64,000 nucleotides of DNA, taken from NCBI GenBank assembly GCA_015068455.1, contig SVKO01000001.1, positions 179,825 to 243,824 of the forward strand. Direction: 5' to 3'. This document shows, one piece after another, positions 42,496-50,945 of this stretch (the first letter of the stretch is position 1; each line of letters starts with the position of its first letter). This DNA comes from Oscillospiraceae bacterium (lineage in GTDB: Bacteria > Bacillota > Clostridia > Oscillospirales > Oscillospiraceae). Below the pieces are notes generated by a model. The model was given only the letters and a program-made list of their open reading frames with translations, had not been told where the DNA came from and searched no databases. The translations under genes were made by a program, and so were the position numbers.

Positions 42496-43086
42496 TTATT
42501 GTGTTGGCGTTTCCGGTACTGTTTCAATGGTCTGATTAAGAAGATGGATTGATGGTGTACCCAAAGGCGTTTGGATCGGTTGCCCGAGAACGATATCAGC
42601 ACCAACCAATGAAGACTCTGGGGATTCAATTCGGATATCCAAACTCGGCAAATTAAAGGAATCTGCAAGAGAAGCTGGTTTAGGAGGTGCAATAATGCTT
42701 GAGGCTTCAGGGGCAGAGGGGGTCCCATAATCACCACCCGAGCTATAATTTGAATTTGAATGTCTAGTCGTGTTTGAATGCGAGGAATGAGAAGAGTGAG
42801 AGGCATGTGAGCCATGTGACGACGAGTGGCTACCTAGTGAACTGCTATGACTCGTGTGACTCACATGACTCCTATGGTACGAACTAGAAGAATGCGAGCT
42901 ATGAGAACCATGTGATTTATGGGAAGAATGCCCGGCAAATGCAGTCATGCTGAGAAGACTGCTGAGCAATACGATCAACGTTCCAATAGTCATTAAACGA
43001 TTTGCAGGAATGCCGCCCTCTTCGTCCTCAATAAATGATTCTATCGTTCTTTGTATTGTCGGAAATATTGGCTTTTTTTCTTTCAT
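42496..43086 (-). CDS. hxsA: HxsA-type His-Xaa-Ser repeat precursor protein
   Basis: 196 residues, ATG 43086, overlapping the MORN gene by the four bases ATGA. Layout: an acidic/basic N-terminal leader (about 30 residues, KEKKPIFPTIQRTIESFIED then EEGG), one hydrophobic segment (RLMTIGTLIVLLSSLLSM, about residues 30-48), a ~75-residue block of Ser-His-x-Ser-His units (for example GHSSHKSHGSHSSHS), and a Pro/Ser-rich tail. This is the substrate type of the His-Xaa-Ser system, whose residues are thought to be modified by the two radical SAM enzymes encoded upstream. The nature of the modification is not known. Possible cleavage near EEGG is an inference. Confidence 0.88.
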   Translation of the reverse strand: MKEKKPIFPTIQRTIESFIEDEEGGIPANRLMTIGTLIVLLSSLLSMTAFAGHSSHKSHGSHSSHSSSSYHRSHVSHTSHSSSLGSHSSSHGSHASHSSHSSHSNTTRHSNSNYSSGGDYGTPSAPEASSIIAPPKPASLADSFNLPSLDIRIESPESSLVGADIVLGQPIQTPLGTPSIHLLNQTIETVPETPTQ

Positions 43087-44324
43087 TGTGCATACTCCGT
43101 AACTTTAATACACTCGCCGTTTTCCCAAGTGGTTCCATAGTACAGTATGGTTGTAGTGTAGTATTGACATTCTCCTACTGGTAAGTTGTTATTAAACGTG
43201 CCAACAAGTTTTCGAGGGGAATCAGAGTAATAATATGTTCCTTCCCCGTTCATTTGGTCATTTTCCCAGCTTCCAGTATATTTCGATCCATCTGACCATT
43301 TATATGTACCACTTCCGGATTTCAATGCATCGATTACATCTCCAGAGTAAGTGTCTCCAGATGCGTATTCTATCGTCGCTGTTCCTGTGGCATGGCCTTC
43401 TTGATAGTCTCCTGAATATTTTGTTCCGTCAATCAGTGTAAACTGTAGTGTAGTTTTACCATCTTCCGCAACTTGAATCTTGTATTCTCCACTTTCATTA
43501 TTTACAACATAATCTCCATGCACAAAAGTGTTTTGCAAAAAGCTACCCGAAATATACTCTCCACTCGAAAAAACGTATTTCCCGATTCCGTTCATTTTAT
43601 CATCGAGCCATTCTCCCGAATACTCATCGCCGTTTTCCCAAGAGTATTTTCCGACTCCGTTTCGTAGGCCATTTCTAAAATTACCTTGATAGATATCTCC
43701 GTTCGGAAAGGATAAGACTCCCTCTCCATTAAAGCCAGCTTCATTCGCTTCGCCTGAGTAGCTTGTCCCGTCTCTCCAAATTATCTCGGCAGAATCAATA
43801 GTGCTGTTTTTGAAGTATACTATGATGTTTGTATTATCATCGCTGTAAGTATCAGTTCCTTCAACAAATGTGCCATCATGAAATACACCGGATAGGACTC
43901 TTCCATTTGCAAACGTATAGGTTCCATTGCCTTCAATAGCATCTTGCTCAAAGAATCCTTGATAGCTATCTCCGTTTTCCCAAGTAAACGTGCCTTCCCC
44001 ATTCTTTTTTGATTCGGAGAAAGATCCGTTGTAAGATCCGATACCTGGATATTGTAATTCTCCAATTCCTTCCATCATATAGTCATTCCATTGGCCGCTA
44101 TAAGATACACCTGAATCGAAGATCACGTTTCCTTCTCCGGAGGGAAAACCTAATGGAGGTACTTCAATGCTTTCTTGTGGCTCAGAAGCAATCGTTTGTA
44201 TTTCTGAGTCAACTTGTTTACTGCTCGGCTTTCGGCTTGTGAAGAAGCCGGAGAGAAAGAGCGCAATTATAGAAAAAATAATTACGGCTAATGTGACCAG
44301 TAATGAAACAAATTTCTTTATCAT
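43083..44324 (-). CDS. Membrane-anchored MORN-repeat protein
   Basis: 413 residues. An N-terminal helix (residues ~4-27, FVSLLVTLAVIIFSIIALFLSGF) anchors the protein; the rest carries about a dozen MORN repeats of ~20-23 residues with the pattern Y-x-G-x-(W/F)-x-x-x-x-x-x-G-x-G-x-Y/F, e.g. YSGQWNDYMMEGIGEL, YQGNFRNGLRNGVGKY and YTGSWENDQMNGEGTY. MORN repeats bind lipids or proteins. It sits between hxsB and hxsA, overlapping hxsA by four bases, so it probably acts in the same pathway, perhaps as a surface scaffold. I have not seen a described function for MORN proteins in Hxs loci. Confidence 0.87.
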   Translation of the reverse strand: MIKKFVSLLVTLAVIIFSIIALFLSGFFTSRKPSSKQVDSEIQTIASEPQESIEVPPLGFPSGEGNVIFDSGVSYSGQWNDYMMEGIGELQYPGIGSYNGSFSESKKNGEGTFTWENGDSYQGFFEQDAIEGNGTYTFANGRVLSGVFHDGTFVEGTDTYSDDNTNIIVYFKNSTIDSAEIIWRDGTSYSGEANEAGFNGEGVLSFPNGDIYQGNFRNGLRNGVGKYSWENGDEYSGEWLDDKMNGIGKYVFSSGEYISGSFLQNTFVHGDYVVNNESGEYKIQVAEDGKTTLQFTLIDGTKYSGDYQEGHATGTATIEYASGDTYSGDVIDALKSGSGTYKWSDGSKYTGSWENDQMNGEGTYYYSDSPRKLVGTFNNNLPVGECQYYTTTILYYGTTWENGECIKVTEYAQ

Positions 44325-44352
44325 ATTTCACCGCTTCCTTAATGATAAGAAA

Positions 44353-45744
44353 CTACAATCGCCATGTTCGGAGAAGGTCTTTTGTTTCTTTGTCCCCATG
44401 ATGAAGAACTGAAAAAAGAAAATCAAGTATGCCCATGTTTATTTTGCAGCGATAGTGGTTCGCTTCTTTAGGTATTAAATCGCCATATAAAGCGTAATTG
44501 ACAACTGGACACACTCCGCAGTAGGGCTGGTAAACACAGTCGCAGCAGGATGGAAGCGTTTCCGTCGTGCTTGCTAGACATACAGCCCGACACACAGGGG
44601 ATTGTATTAAATCCTTTAGTGAGTTCTCATGCACATTTCCCAAGCGAAACATGCCCGTCCCCATTTCATACAGCATCCGTCCTTCGTCACAAGTAAACAC
44701 ATCGCCATTCACATAATAGGCTAGTTGACCGATTCCTGCGCCGCAAGGAGAACGTAATTCCATATAGTTTGCAGGATACTTGTGCAAAATATTGGAGAGC
44801 AGTATTGCTGAATAGTTTTCTTGAATCCGTATACCATTCCTGTTTCTTTTTATGATCTCAAGGAAGGCATCTACATAAAAACGAACGAATTGTTCTTCTG
44901 AGTAACCTACGATGGTCCAATTCTTTTTTGCACATCCAAGTGGTGATAATGGCCGGATAAAAACGCTTGAAAAACCTAATTGACAATATGTGTCCACGAT
45001 CTCTGATGCATACGGAAGACTAGCCCTTGTTGTCGTTTGTATGGCTCCTATCGAAATTCCAGAGTCACGTAGACGCCGAACTCCTTGGATGACCCGCTCA
45101 AAGCTTCCTGATCCATCGGCAAAAGGTCGATTTGCGTTATGAATCACTTCATTTCCGTCCAACGACGTTGCAATCGAAATTCGGTGTTCTTTAATAAAAG
45201 AAACCATTTCATCTGTTAGTAACGTCAGATTCGAAACCAGAGTAAAAGAAATATCTTTTTCAGAATTCTTCTGTTCTGTGTATTGGACAATATGTTTTAT
45301 GACCCCGAAATTCAAAAGCGGTTCTCCGCCCTGAAATTCAAAAGATAGCTGGTTTGAAGGCGACTGGAGCGCAACATCAACAGCTCGCTCGGCAGTTCTT
45401 TCATCCATTGCGTGATACAATGCATGCCCATCGCTTGCTTGACAATATACGCATCGCTGATTGCATTGATTTGTGACAACGAAGATATGAAGGCTTGTTG
45501 CTGTAAAAGTATAGTTCTTGCTGTCTCTGGCATACGGAGTGTTTGCATCAACAAAATGATGCACAGAGCCCTCGATAATCATCCTCGAGGAAGAAAGCCG
45601 TTCTTTTACTTCTGCTGACAATGCGTCCGTGTGATTTACCAGCTTTTCAAAGTCAGCCGCAGAAAGGAACAAGAAATCTCCGAAGTCGTTTGTCAACAGA
45701 TATTCGTTATTTCCAAACCGCTTGAAATTAAAATGCGCGATCAT
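44353..45744 (-). CDS. hxsB: His-Xaa-Ser system radical SAM maturase HxsB
   Basis: 463 residues; ATG 45744 overlaps the end of hxsC by 17 bases. The radical SAM cluster motif is CNQRCVYC (Cys94, Cys98, Cys101), preceded by FVVTNQ and followed by GGEPLLNF. A C-terminal SPASM-type region has CGAGIG, CDEGR and CCDCVYQPYCGVCPV, which can hold further iron-sulfur clusters. The N-terminus FNFKRFGNNEYLLTNDFGDFLFLSAADFEKL is typical of HxsB. It should modify the HxsA precursor together with HxsC; the chemistry is unknown. Confidence 0.92.
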   Translation of the reverse strand: MIAHFNFKRFGNNEYLLTNDFGDFLFLSAADFEKLVNHTDALSAEVKERLSSSRMIIEGSVHHFVDANTPYARDSKNYTFTATSLHIFVVTNQCNQRCVYCQASDGHALYHAMDERTAERAVDVALQSPSNQLSFEFQGGEPLLNFGVIKHIVQYTEQKNSEKDISFTLVSNLTLLTDEMVSFIKEHRISIATSLDGNEVIHNANRPFADGSGSFERVIQGVRRLRDSGISIGAIQTTTRASLPYASEIVDTYCQLGFSSVFIRPLSPLGCAKKNWTIVGYSEEQFVRFYVDAFLEIIKRNRNGIRIQENYSAILLSNILHKYPANYMELRSPCGAGIGQLAYYVNGDVFTCDEGRMLYEMGTGMFRLGNVHENSLKDLIQSPVCRAVCLASTTETLPSCCDCVYQPYCGVCPVVNYALYGDLIPKEANHYRCKINMGILDFLFSVLHHGDKETKDLLRTWRL

Positions 45745-46864
45745 ACCATTCCTCCTGAATGGGCTCTACATTGCCTTCTGCCATCCGGAACGAACCGGCA
45801 AATAAACCTCCACAAGCATCTTTAACTGCGCAGTTAGAGCATTTTTCTGAAAACCGGACCTTCTCAGCTGAAATGCTTTTCGCACATATACTCCAATAAT
45901 CTCTGTCCACTGCACATAGCGGAAAATTATATAGCTGAACATCAAATCCGTTATAGATCAGCTTATTGATTGCTTCTACTGATTTCAAGAAGGCTTCTCT
46001 ATATGGAATCCAAACGCTTGTTCGGTTGATGAACGCGCTGCCGAGCATCTCAAGGCCCATGATCTTAACGCTGTAGGCGCCATTAAACTCTCGAATAAAC
46101 AGATCCGCAATCGCCCCGATCTGTTCTGCATTCAACCGACTTACAACGATTCTGAGTTCAATCATTCTGCCCAGAGCGATCATGTTTTTGATGCCCTGCT
46201 TTGTTTGTTCAAAGCTTCCTTCTGCCTGGGTGATCCGGTCATGAGTTTCTGCGTTGCTGCCATGAATCGGGATACCGATCATAGTTCGAAGCGGCAGCGT
46301 ATCATTTGAAGCAAGACAGTATTCCGGTACAGCGAAAACCCGTCCGTTTGTAAGCAGCAGAAATTCCGTGTTTGTACGATGATACTTTTCCTTGAGGGAA
46401 GAAAAGAAATGGAAAATATCTTTCCCTATCAGAAATGGTTCTCCGCCCGTAATAGTCAGATGGGCAGCAGTTTCAGGGAAATACGTAACCAGCTTCATCA
46501 GATATTGAAGAGAAGCTGTTTCGCCGTTTCTTCTGACATACTCTGGAGAAGGACACATCAAACAGTTGGAGTTACATCGATTTGTAATAAGAAACGCATT
46601 ATCTTCCGAAGCGGTATTGTAAACCAAATAGAGATCGCCGCTCTCGTTCAGCGTAAAGACATCTTCTTCGTTATATTGGCATAGTTTCTGTGCGATAATG
46701 CTGTCATTAGAGATTAATCTGTTTTCAGGGAAAACAGATACTTCATTCCCATCGCAATACAATACCTCAAGATTTCTGGATAATAACCAGTCCAGTATAT
46801 TCTTGCTTTTTGCCAGCGAAAGAATTTTCGGGCCAAGTTGGTAGTCCGGAAAGCAAATCCTCAT
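45728..46864 (-). CDS. hxsC: His-Xaa-Ser system radical SAM maturase HxsC
   Basis: 378 residues from ATG 46864, overlapping the stop of the prepilin-type peptidase gene (ATGA). Radical SAM motif CNSNCLMC (Cys97, Cys101, Cys104) in LITNRCNSNCLMCPSPEYV, then TGGEPFLIG. The C-terminal CSNCAVKDACGGLFAG suggests an additional cluster. The NESGDLYLVYNTASEDNAFLITN start of the core fits HxsC. It acts with HxsB. Two different radical SAM enzymes for one precursor are a hallmark of the Hxs system. Confidence 0.92.
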   Translation of the reverse strand: MRICFPDYQLGPKILSLAKSKNILDWLLSRNLEVLYCDGNEVSVFPENRLISNDSIIAQKLCQYNEEDVFTLNESGDLYLVYNTASEDNAFLITNRCNSNCLMCPSPEYVRRNGETASLQYLMKLVTYFPETAAHLTITGGEPFLIGKDIFHFFSSLKEKYHRTNTEFLLLTNGRVFAVPEYCLASNDTLPLRTMIGIPIHGSNAETHDRITQAEGSFEQTKQGIKNMIALGRMIELRIVVSRLNAEQIGAIADLFIREFNGAYSVKIMGLEMLGSAFINRTSVWIPYREAFLKSVEAINKLIYNGFDVQLYNFPLCAVDRDYWSICAKSISAEKVRFSEKCSNCAVKDACGGLFAGSFRMAEGNVEPIQEEWYDRAF

Positions 46865-47880
46865 CTCATGGCACCCCACAGGATAAAATATCCAACAATC
46901 CCCAAAAAGATAAACACCGAAAACGGGACCTTTCGAACGATGGTAAGTGAGGTTTGTGTTCGTTCGCCCCACCTCTGGATCTCCACAGCTTGATCCCCGG
47001 ATAACCGATCATCGAGCGTTTCCTTGGACAGCTTCTGAATGCTGGAAATGCTTGATTGCATCAGCAAAGCAGATGACATGGCTGACAAGATCATTCCGGG
47101 CTGAACCGCTTTCGCTGCGACCGTCTGATAATTCCTGATTCTGACGGCGATTTGGAAAAAGAGCAAAATAAGCATAATGAGATAGATTTGATAATTCGTT
47201 GAAATGGGGATTGTCCGCGTTACAACGCTGAGAACAAGATCAGCGAATAAAAGTATCCCAAGCACGATTCTGTTTTGAAGCTGCTTCTTTGATGCCGCAA
47301 ACCAAGCCAGGCAAATATGGATTGCAGTTTGGAGATACAGACTGATTGCTACCTTTGATGCCAATGCTTGAAACACAAAAGAAGCGGCAGTTGTATATAA
47401 TATCGCCGAAAAATAGGAGAAAAGAAACGCTTTGATTGACTGGAGGACATATTGCTTTGTAAGTCGGATTTTTTTCATCAGCAGGCAATAAACCGCATCA
47501 CCGGCAAGGAAAAAATAGCCGAGGATAAATGCAATTCCCGTTGAGAAAAACAGCGTCAAAGAATTCTGATTGACGGTCAGATAATATCTCGCCGGATACA
47601 TTAGGGCGAGAAGAAAACAGAACTTACAATCTCCGCCTGCCCAGCTGTGCGTAAAATACAAGATCGCCGTTATGACCCAAACGAAGACATTATTGATTAG
47701 AAAAATGACTAGCAGTTCTTTGGCGTAAATTATGTAATACAGGGCATCCAGAACCACCGCGAACAGCAGAGCGGCAAGCAGGACTTTGTTGCGGATCTTT
47801 CCGCAAATAATATCAGATATTGATGCGTAAACGCCAAGCGCAGCAATGCCGGCAAACAGCAGAATTTCTATTGCAGTCAT
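46861..47880 (-). CDS. A24-type prepilin peptidase-like membrane protein in the Hxs operon
   Basis: 339 residues from ATG 47880, overlapping the previous stop (ATGA). The first half is an A24 peptidase: the first catalytic Asp in YASISDIICGKIRNKVL and the second in the GxGD-like motif SWAGGDCKFCFLLALMYP. About eight to nine membrane helices are visible in all. The protein is longer than usual single-domain A24 enzymes because of a second membrane half (from ~residue 130) with no catalytic motifs, ending QSSISSIQKLSKETL and a final helix. In this operon it may cut the HxsA leader; that is an inference from position. Confidence 0.83.
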   Translation of the reverse strand: MTAIEILLFAGIAALGVYASISDIICGKIRNKVLLAALLFAVVLDALYYIIYAKELLVIFLINNVFVWVITAILYFTHSWAGGDCKFCFLLALMYPARYYLTVNQNSLTLFFSTGIAFILGYFFLAGDAVYCLLMKKIRLTKQYVLQSIKAFLFSYFSAILYTTAASFVFQALASKVAISLYLQTAIHICLAWFAASKKQLQNRIVLGILLFADLVLSVVTRTIPISTNYQIYLIMLILLFFQIAVRIRNYQTVAAKAVQPGMILSAMSSALLMQSSISSIQKLSKETLDDRLSGDQAVEIQRWGERTQTSLTIVRKVPFSVFIFLGIVGYFILWGAMR

Positions 47881-48080
47881 GATTTCTGGTTGCATAGATC
47901 GATAATATGGTTTTCAAACTCGTTCGCGGTGATTGTCGCGTCATATGTGGTACGTAAAAACTGGCAAACAAAATGTGCATCCGTCTCAGATAGATGAACA
48001 TCTGCAAGCAATGCGTAGTCCTTTATTGCTTGTTCAACAGCCGCCTTGCTGTAGATCTCTTTGCATAGCTTAATTATCAT
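47877..48080 (-). CDS. Small protein of the Hxs operon, unknown
   Basis: 67 residues from ATG 48080, overlapping the end of hxsD by about ten bases and the peptidase start by four. MIIKLCKEIYSKAAVEQAIKDYALLADVHLSETDAHFVCQFLRTTYDATITANEFENHIIDL is a soluble, largely helical chain. The IYSKAAVEQAIKDYA start and its size recall HxsD-like or PqqD-like small partner proteins that present precursors to radical SAM enzymes, but I cannot prove this. Tight coupling on both sides makes it a real gene. Confidence 0.78.
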   Translation of the reverse strand: MIIKLCKEIYSKAAVEQAIKDYALLADVHLSETDAHFVCQFLRTTYDATITANEFENHIIDLCNQKS

Positions 48081-48429
48081 GAGAATCAAACCAATCCGTC
48101 AGAATAGAGGACGCATCTTCTGCTCCCGCGATCAAGGTGGGCTCATCTTTCGGTGTTCGTTCGATCACGGTTGATGCCATTGCACGGGCAACAAGCAACT
48201 CCCGAATGTTTTTGGTCTGCAAATACACTTCATGGCGAACACACTGAGCCAGCATTTCATTTGTGAAGCATTCTTCAAGATCAGAGGAGCTCTCTTCCTT
48301 TGGCGTAAGCGTCACATAATAATAGGAGGAATCGGCGTCTAAGTGCAGATATGCTTTGTCCGTAAAGGAATATGCCGCTTTTAATAGCGCTATTTTGGGA
48401 TATAACTCCTTTGAAAATGAAAGCTTCAT
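48070..48429 (-). CDS. hxsD: His-Xaa-Ser system protein HxsD
   Basis: 119 residues from ATG 48429; an alternative ATG at 48456 is possible, but AAGGG is better placed for 48429. The pattern LSFSKELYPKIALLKAAYSFTDKAYLHLD, then FTNEMLAQCVRHEVYLQTKNIRELLVARAMAST, matches HxsD-type proteins (F-x-N-E-x-L-x-x-x-x-R near the middle, then I-R-x-L-x-x-A-x-A). HxsD is thought to be the small partner that helps the maturases. It is the first gene of the operon, which runs hxsD, small protein, A24 peptidase, hxsC, hxsB, MORN, hxsA. Confidence 0.85.
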   Translation of the reverse strand: MKLSFSKELYPKIALLKAAYSFTDKAYLHLDADSSYYYVTLTPKEESSSDLEECFTNEMLAQCVRHEVYLQTKNIRELLVARAMASTVIERTPKDEPTLIAGAEDASSILTDWFDSHDN

Positions 48430-48490
48430 TGTTTTTTTCCCTTCACTTGTTTTCATAAGATCCAGCTGGCTCAATCGTTACGTATCCGTG

Positions 48491-48531
48491 ATATCGACAA
48501 ATCCAGATTCTGATTCTGGATCTGTCGATAT
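48491..48531. repeat. 41-bp palindrome, right copy
   Basis: ATATCGACAAATCCAG, loop ATTCTGATT, CTGGATCTGTCGATAT; it differs from the left copy (39608-39648) at one loop and one stem position and is followed by TTTGCC in both cases. No plus-strand gene ends here, so it is hard to explain as a local terminator. Confidence 0.92.
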
Positions 48532-48578
48532 TTTGCCGTCTCTTTCCTGCCTGTGCAGGGTTTTATGGAATAATCTGG

Positions 48579-49118
48579 TTACCTGGTGGGGGTAAGGTAC
48601 TGCGGCGGGACTTGCTCGGTGAGCCAGACTCCGTTGACGGAGCGGTAGAACACATAGCCGTCGGCGGCCATGCGGGCGGCATTGATCTGGTAGACGCGGG
48701 GGCTGCCGTGTCTTGCGCCGACCTTGCGGGCGGTGTCGTAATCCCCGGGCAGGTGGACGTACAGCCGCGTTTTCGGGATCAGGCCCCGGGCCTCGATGGA
48801 GGGGACATACTTTTCCCCGGTGCCGTGGTAGAGCAGCGCCGGCGGCGTCACCGGCTGCAACTCCACGTCCACGGGGACGGAATGCCCCTGATTGGCGCGG
48901 ATCTTCGTTCTGTCCGCGTTGAAGGCGTACCGCTGCTTGTCATCCGTGCGGACGATCTCCTCCAGCCCGGCCATGTCCAGCGGCCGGGTCCGGTTGATCC
49001 CCGCCAGCAGTGCGTCCACGTTCGCCCACCCGTGCTCGTCCAACGTGATCCCGATCACCTCCGGCCGGTGCCGCAGGATCAGGGAGATGAATTTGCTGGT
49101 ACTGTTGTTTTTGTTCAT
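48579..49118 (-). CDS. kptA: RNA 2'-phosphotransferase Tpt1/KptA
   Basis: 179 residues. N-terminal winged helix [31 protein letters not shown]; then RYAFNADRTKIRANQGHS and VPVDVELQPVTPPALLYHGT, followed by RLYVHLPGDYDTARKVGARHG, which are the catalytic Arg-His-Arg-Arg sites of Tpt1. The enzyme moves a 2'-phosphate from RNA to NAD+. In bacteria its role is unclear; in defence islands it may repair or reverse RNA damage. It has GC-rich codon use like the hsd genes, unlike its AT-rich neighbours. A broken copy of its first 50 codons lies at 52768-52980. Confidence 0.93.
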   Translation of the reverse strand: MNKNNSTSKFISLILRHRPEVIGITLDEHGWANVDALLAGINRTRPLDMAGLEEIVRTDDKQRYAFNADRTKIRANQGHSVPVDVELQPVTPPALLYHGTGEKYVPSIEARGLIPKTRLYVHLPGDYDTARKVGARHGSPRVYQINAARMAADGYVFYRSVNGVWLTEQVPPQYLTPTR

Positions 49119-49187
49119 GGTCTGTGTCCAATCTATCAGTACAGAGAAATAATATTTACCTCGTAATGATTATCCATGATACGGTTC

Positions 49188-50921
49188 TTAATTCTGCATT
49201 TGTTGTTCTTTCTCACGAGTGAACAAGTAATTACTTTTAACTCCTTCTATATTTACTTTATCAATATAGCGACATTTTTCTTTTCCGGTTCCTGGTAAAA
49301 ATGTAATGGAAAGCTGATCGCCATCGTCCAAAACGCTTATTTTTTCTTTCAATCTGGTTAAGTTTTCAACTCTTACCAAGTCAGTCTCACGAAACACCGG
49401 TATGTTAATTGGCTGCTCAAAAATATGATATGTTCCAGTTCCTGCATAAGCAATATGAATGTCATCGTCCGTAAATCCAAGTATACTCGTGCGTGCTTCT
49501 TCAGAAACAGTAAGAGAAAAAACAAACTTATCTCTTTCACTGATATAGCCACCTTGGAATAAATCAAAAACTTGATTAATAATCTTATAGTCCCTGTAAG
49601 TTATAGATTCTGGAACTGAAATAGTAGTGTTAAAAAATTGCTCGATAATAGTAATCTTGCGAAATAGATTTATTCTTTCGTCATAATTGCCCACATCAGG
49701 TTGATCCATCTTTCCTTGAATAAAGGGCTCGTTTTGTTTTAACATAAAGATAGTAAAGGCCTCTCCAGAAACTACTCTTTTCATCAACATAAGATAGTGT
49801 AAGTATTCCAGATTAGTCGGCTTATGGGCTGTAATTGTTATCGAATGATTATTTGCGCCAAGGGATAGGACGATATAGAAATGAAAGTGGTAATTTTCCT
49901 GTTCATCATTTGTAATGATAAATGAATTATCATCCAGAATTTCCTTTGTACGCAACAAAAGATATGGAACAACAGTTTCTTCACCGATCCGTACACTGCA
50001 CGGAAAAGCAGGAGGAAATTCAGGTGGTTGTAAAACTGCTTCCTTCCCAATCATTTCTTGTGTCATTGACTGAGCAGGATCAAGAAAATCACCAAGATAT
50101 CGCTGAATGTTTTGTATTTTAAAGGTTATCCGTTGTTGATGGCGATATGCTCGATCAAAAAGAGTCTTATCGTCTGGATGAACGGGTTGATTGCCAAGCA
50201 TTACATCCGATGCTTTGATTTTATAATTTTCCGGGTATTGTCTTCTCGCTTCATCATTTCGAGGGATGCTGACCAGTTTCTTTTCAGCGTTTATTCCGTA
50301 ACTATAGTAAGGGTACAAATCATGTTTTACGCTGATTGCAGCTAAGAATGTACCAAGATTGTCTTCAACATCCGATATATTCCCCTTTTCAATCTGATGT
50401 AATGCATTGTCAACTGATAACAAAGGTTTTTTCTCAATACCAGACTCAAGATGCTCAAATTTCTCTGTAATAAACTCTCGTGTTTTGTTATGCTCGTCTT
50501 TAACTGCGTCTTCTATCTCCCCAGCAACAAACAAAAGATCTCGATTTATTCTCGATCGATAGAAATCTCTTAAAACATCAACAGCATGTCCAACGATTTT
50601 TAATGTGCGCTTGGCAGATAGAGCCGTGTTTGCAGAGGCAAAGGAACCTGTTTTCTCCATAATCCTTGTTCGAGCAGCACCGCGTTCTTTTTTGTCGCCA
50701 AACAATCGTAGTTTTACATCTTCTATCATATCAGAGCATATGTATTCTGCGAGACCTTCAAGGTCAACTTCCTCGTCCTGAGATACTTGATAATTGAGAG
50801 CTTGCTGTCTATCAAGATAATCGGTAATACGTTCCTTGACTTGAGCTTCGGCAGCTGTATCTGTTATTTTGTCCTTTACAGCACTTAATCCGATTTCGGC
50901 AATGAAATCTGTTATGACCAT
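49188..50921 (-). CDS. Unknown 577-residue protein of the defence island
   Basis: 577 residues, ATG 50921 with AGGAGG. The N-terminal half is helical and charged (MVITDFIAEIGLSAVKDKI, then LDRQQALNYQVSQDEEVDLEGLAEYICSDMIEDVKLRLF); residues ~190-230 contain DALHQIEKGN-like ALHQIEKGNISDVEDNL. The C-terminal half is beta-rich with repeats of aromatic and charged strands. I see no nuclease, NTPase or membrane motif. Its place between a kptA gene and an hsdS remnant suggests a defence-related effector or sensor, but no known family came to mind. AT-rich codon use suggests transfer. Confidence 0.8.
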   Translation of the reverse strand: MVITDFIAEIGLSAVKDKITDTAAEAQVKERITDYLDRQQALNYQVSQDEEVDLEGLAEYICSDMIEDVKLRLFGDKKERGAARTRIMEKTGSFASANTALSAKRTLKIVGHAVDVLRDFYRSRINRDLLFVAGEIEDAVKDEHNKTREFITEKFEHLESGIEKKPLLSVDNALHQIEKGNISDVEDNLGTFLAAISVKHDLYPYYSYGINAEKKLVSIPRNDEARRQYPENYKIKASDVMLGNQPVHPDDKTLFDRAYRHQQRITFKIQNIQRYLGDFLDPAQSMTQEMIGKEAVLQPPEFPPAFPCSVRIGEETVVPYLLLRTKEILDDNSFIITNDEQENYHFHFYIVLSLGANNHSITITAHKPTNLEYLHYLMLMKRVVSGEAFTIFMLKQNEPFIQGKMDQPDVGNYDERINLFRKITIIEQFFNTTISVPESITYRDYKIINQVFDLFQGGYISERDKFVFSLTVSEEARTSILGFTDDDIHIAYAGTGTYHIFEQPINIPVFRETDLVRVENLTRLKEKISVLDDGDQLSITFLPGTGKEKCRYIDKVNIEGVKSNYLFTREKEQQMQN

Positions 50922-50945
50922 AACAAGCCTCCTATTATCCTCGTT

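Noticed and set aside
42496..43086. The Ser-His-rich frame as antisense noise or a low-complexity artefact
   Set aside because: It overlaps the upstream gene by ATGA, has a leader and a membrane segment, and lies in an operon with both Hxs maturases, so it was kept as a real gene.
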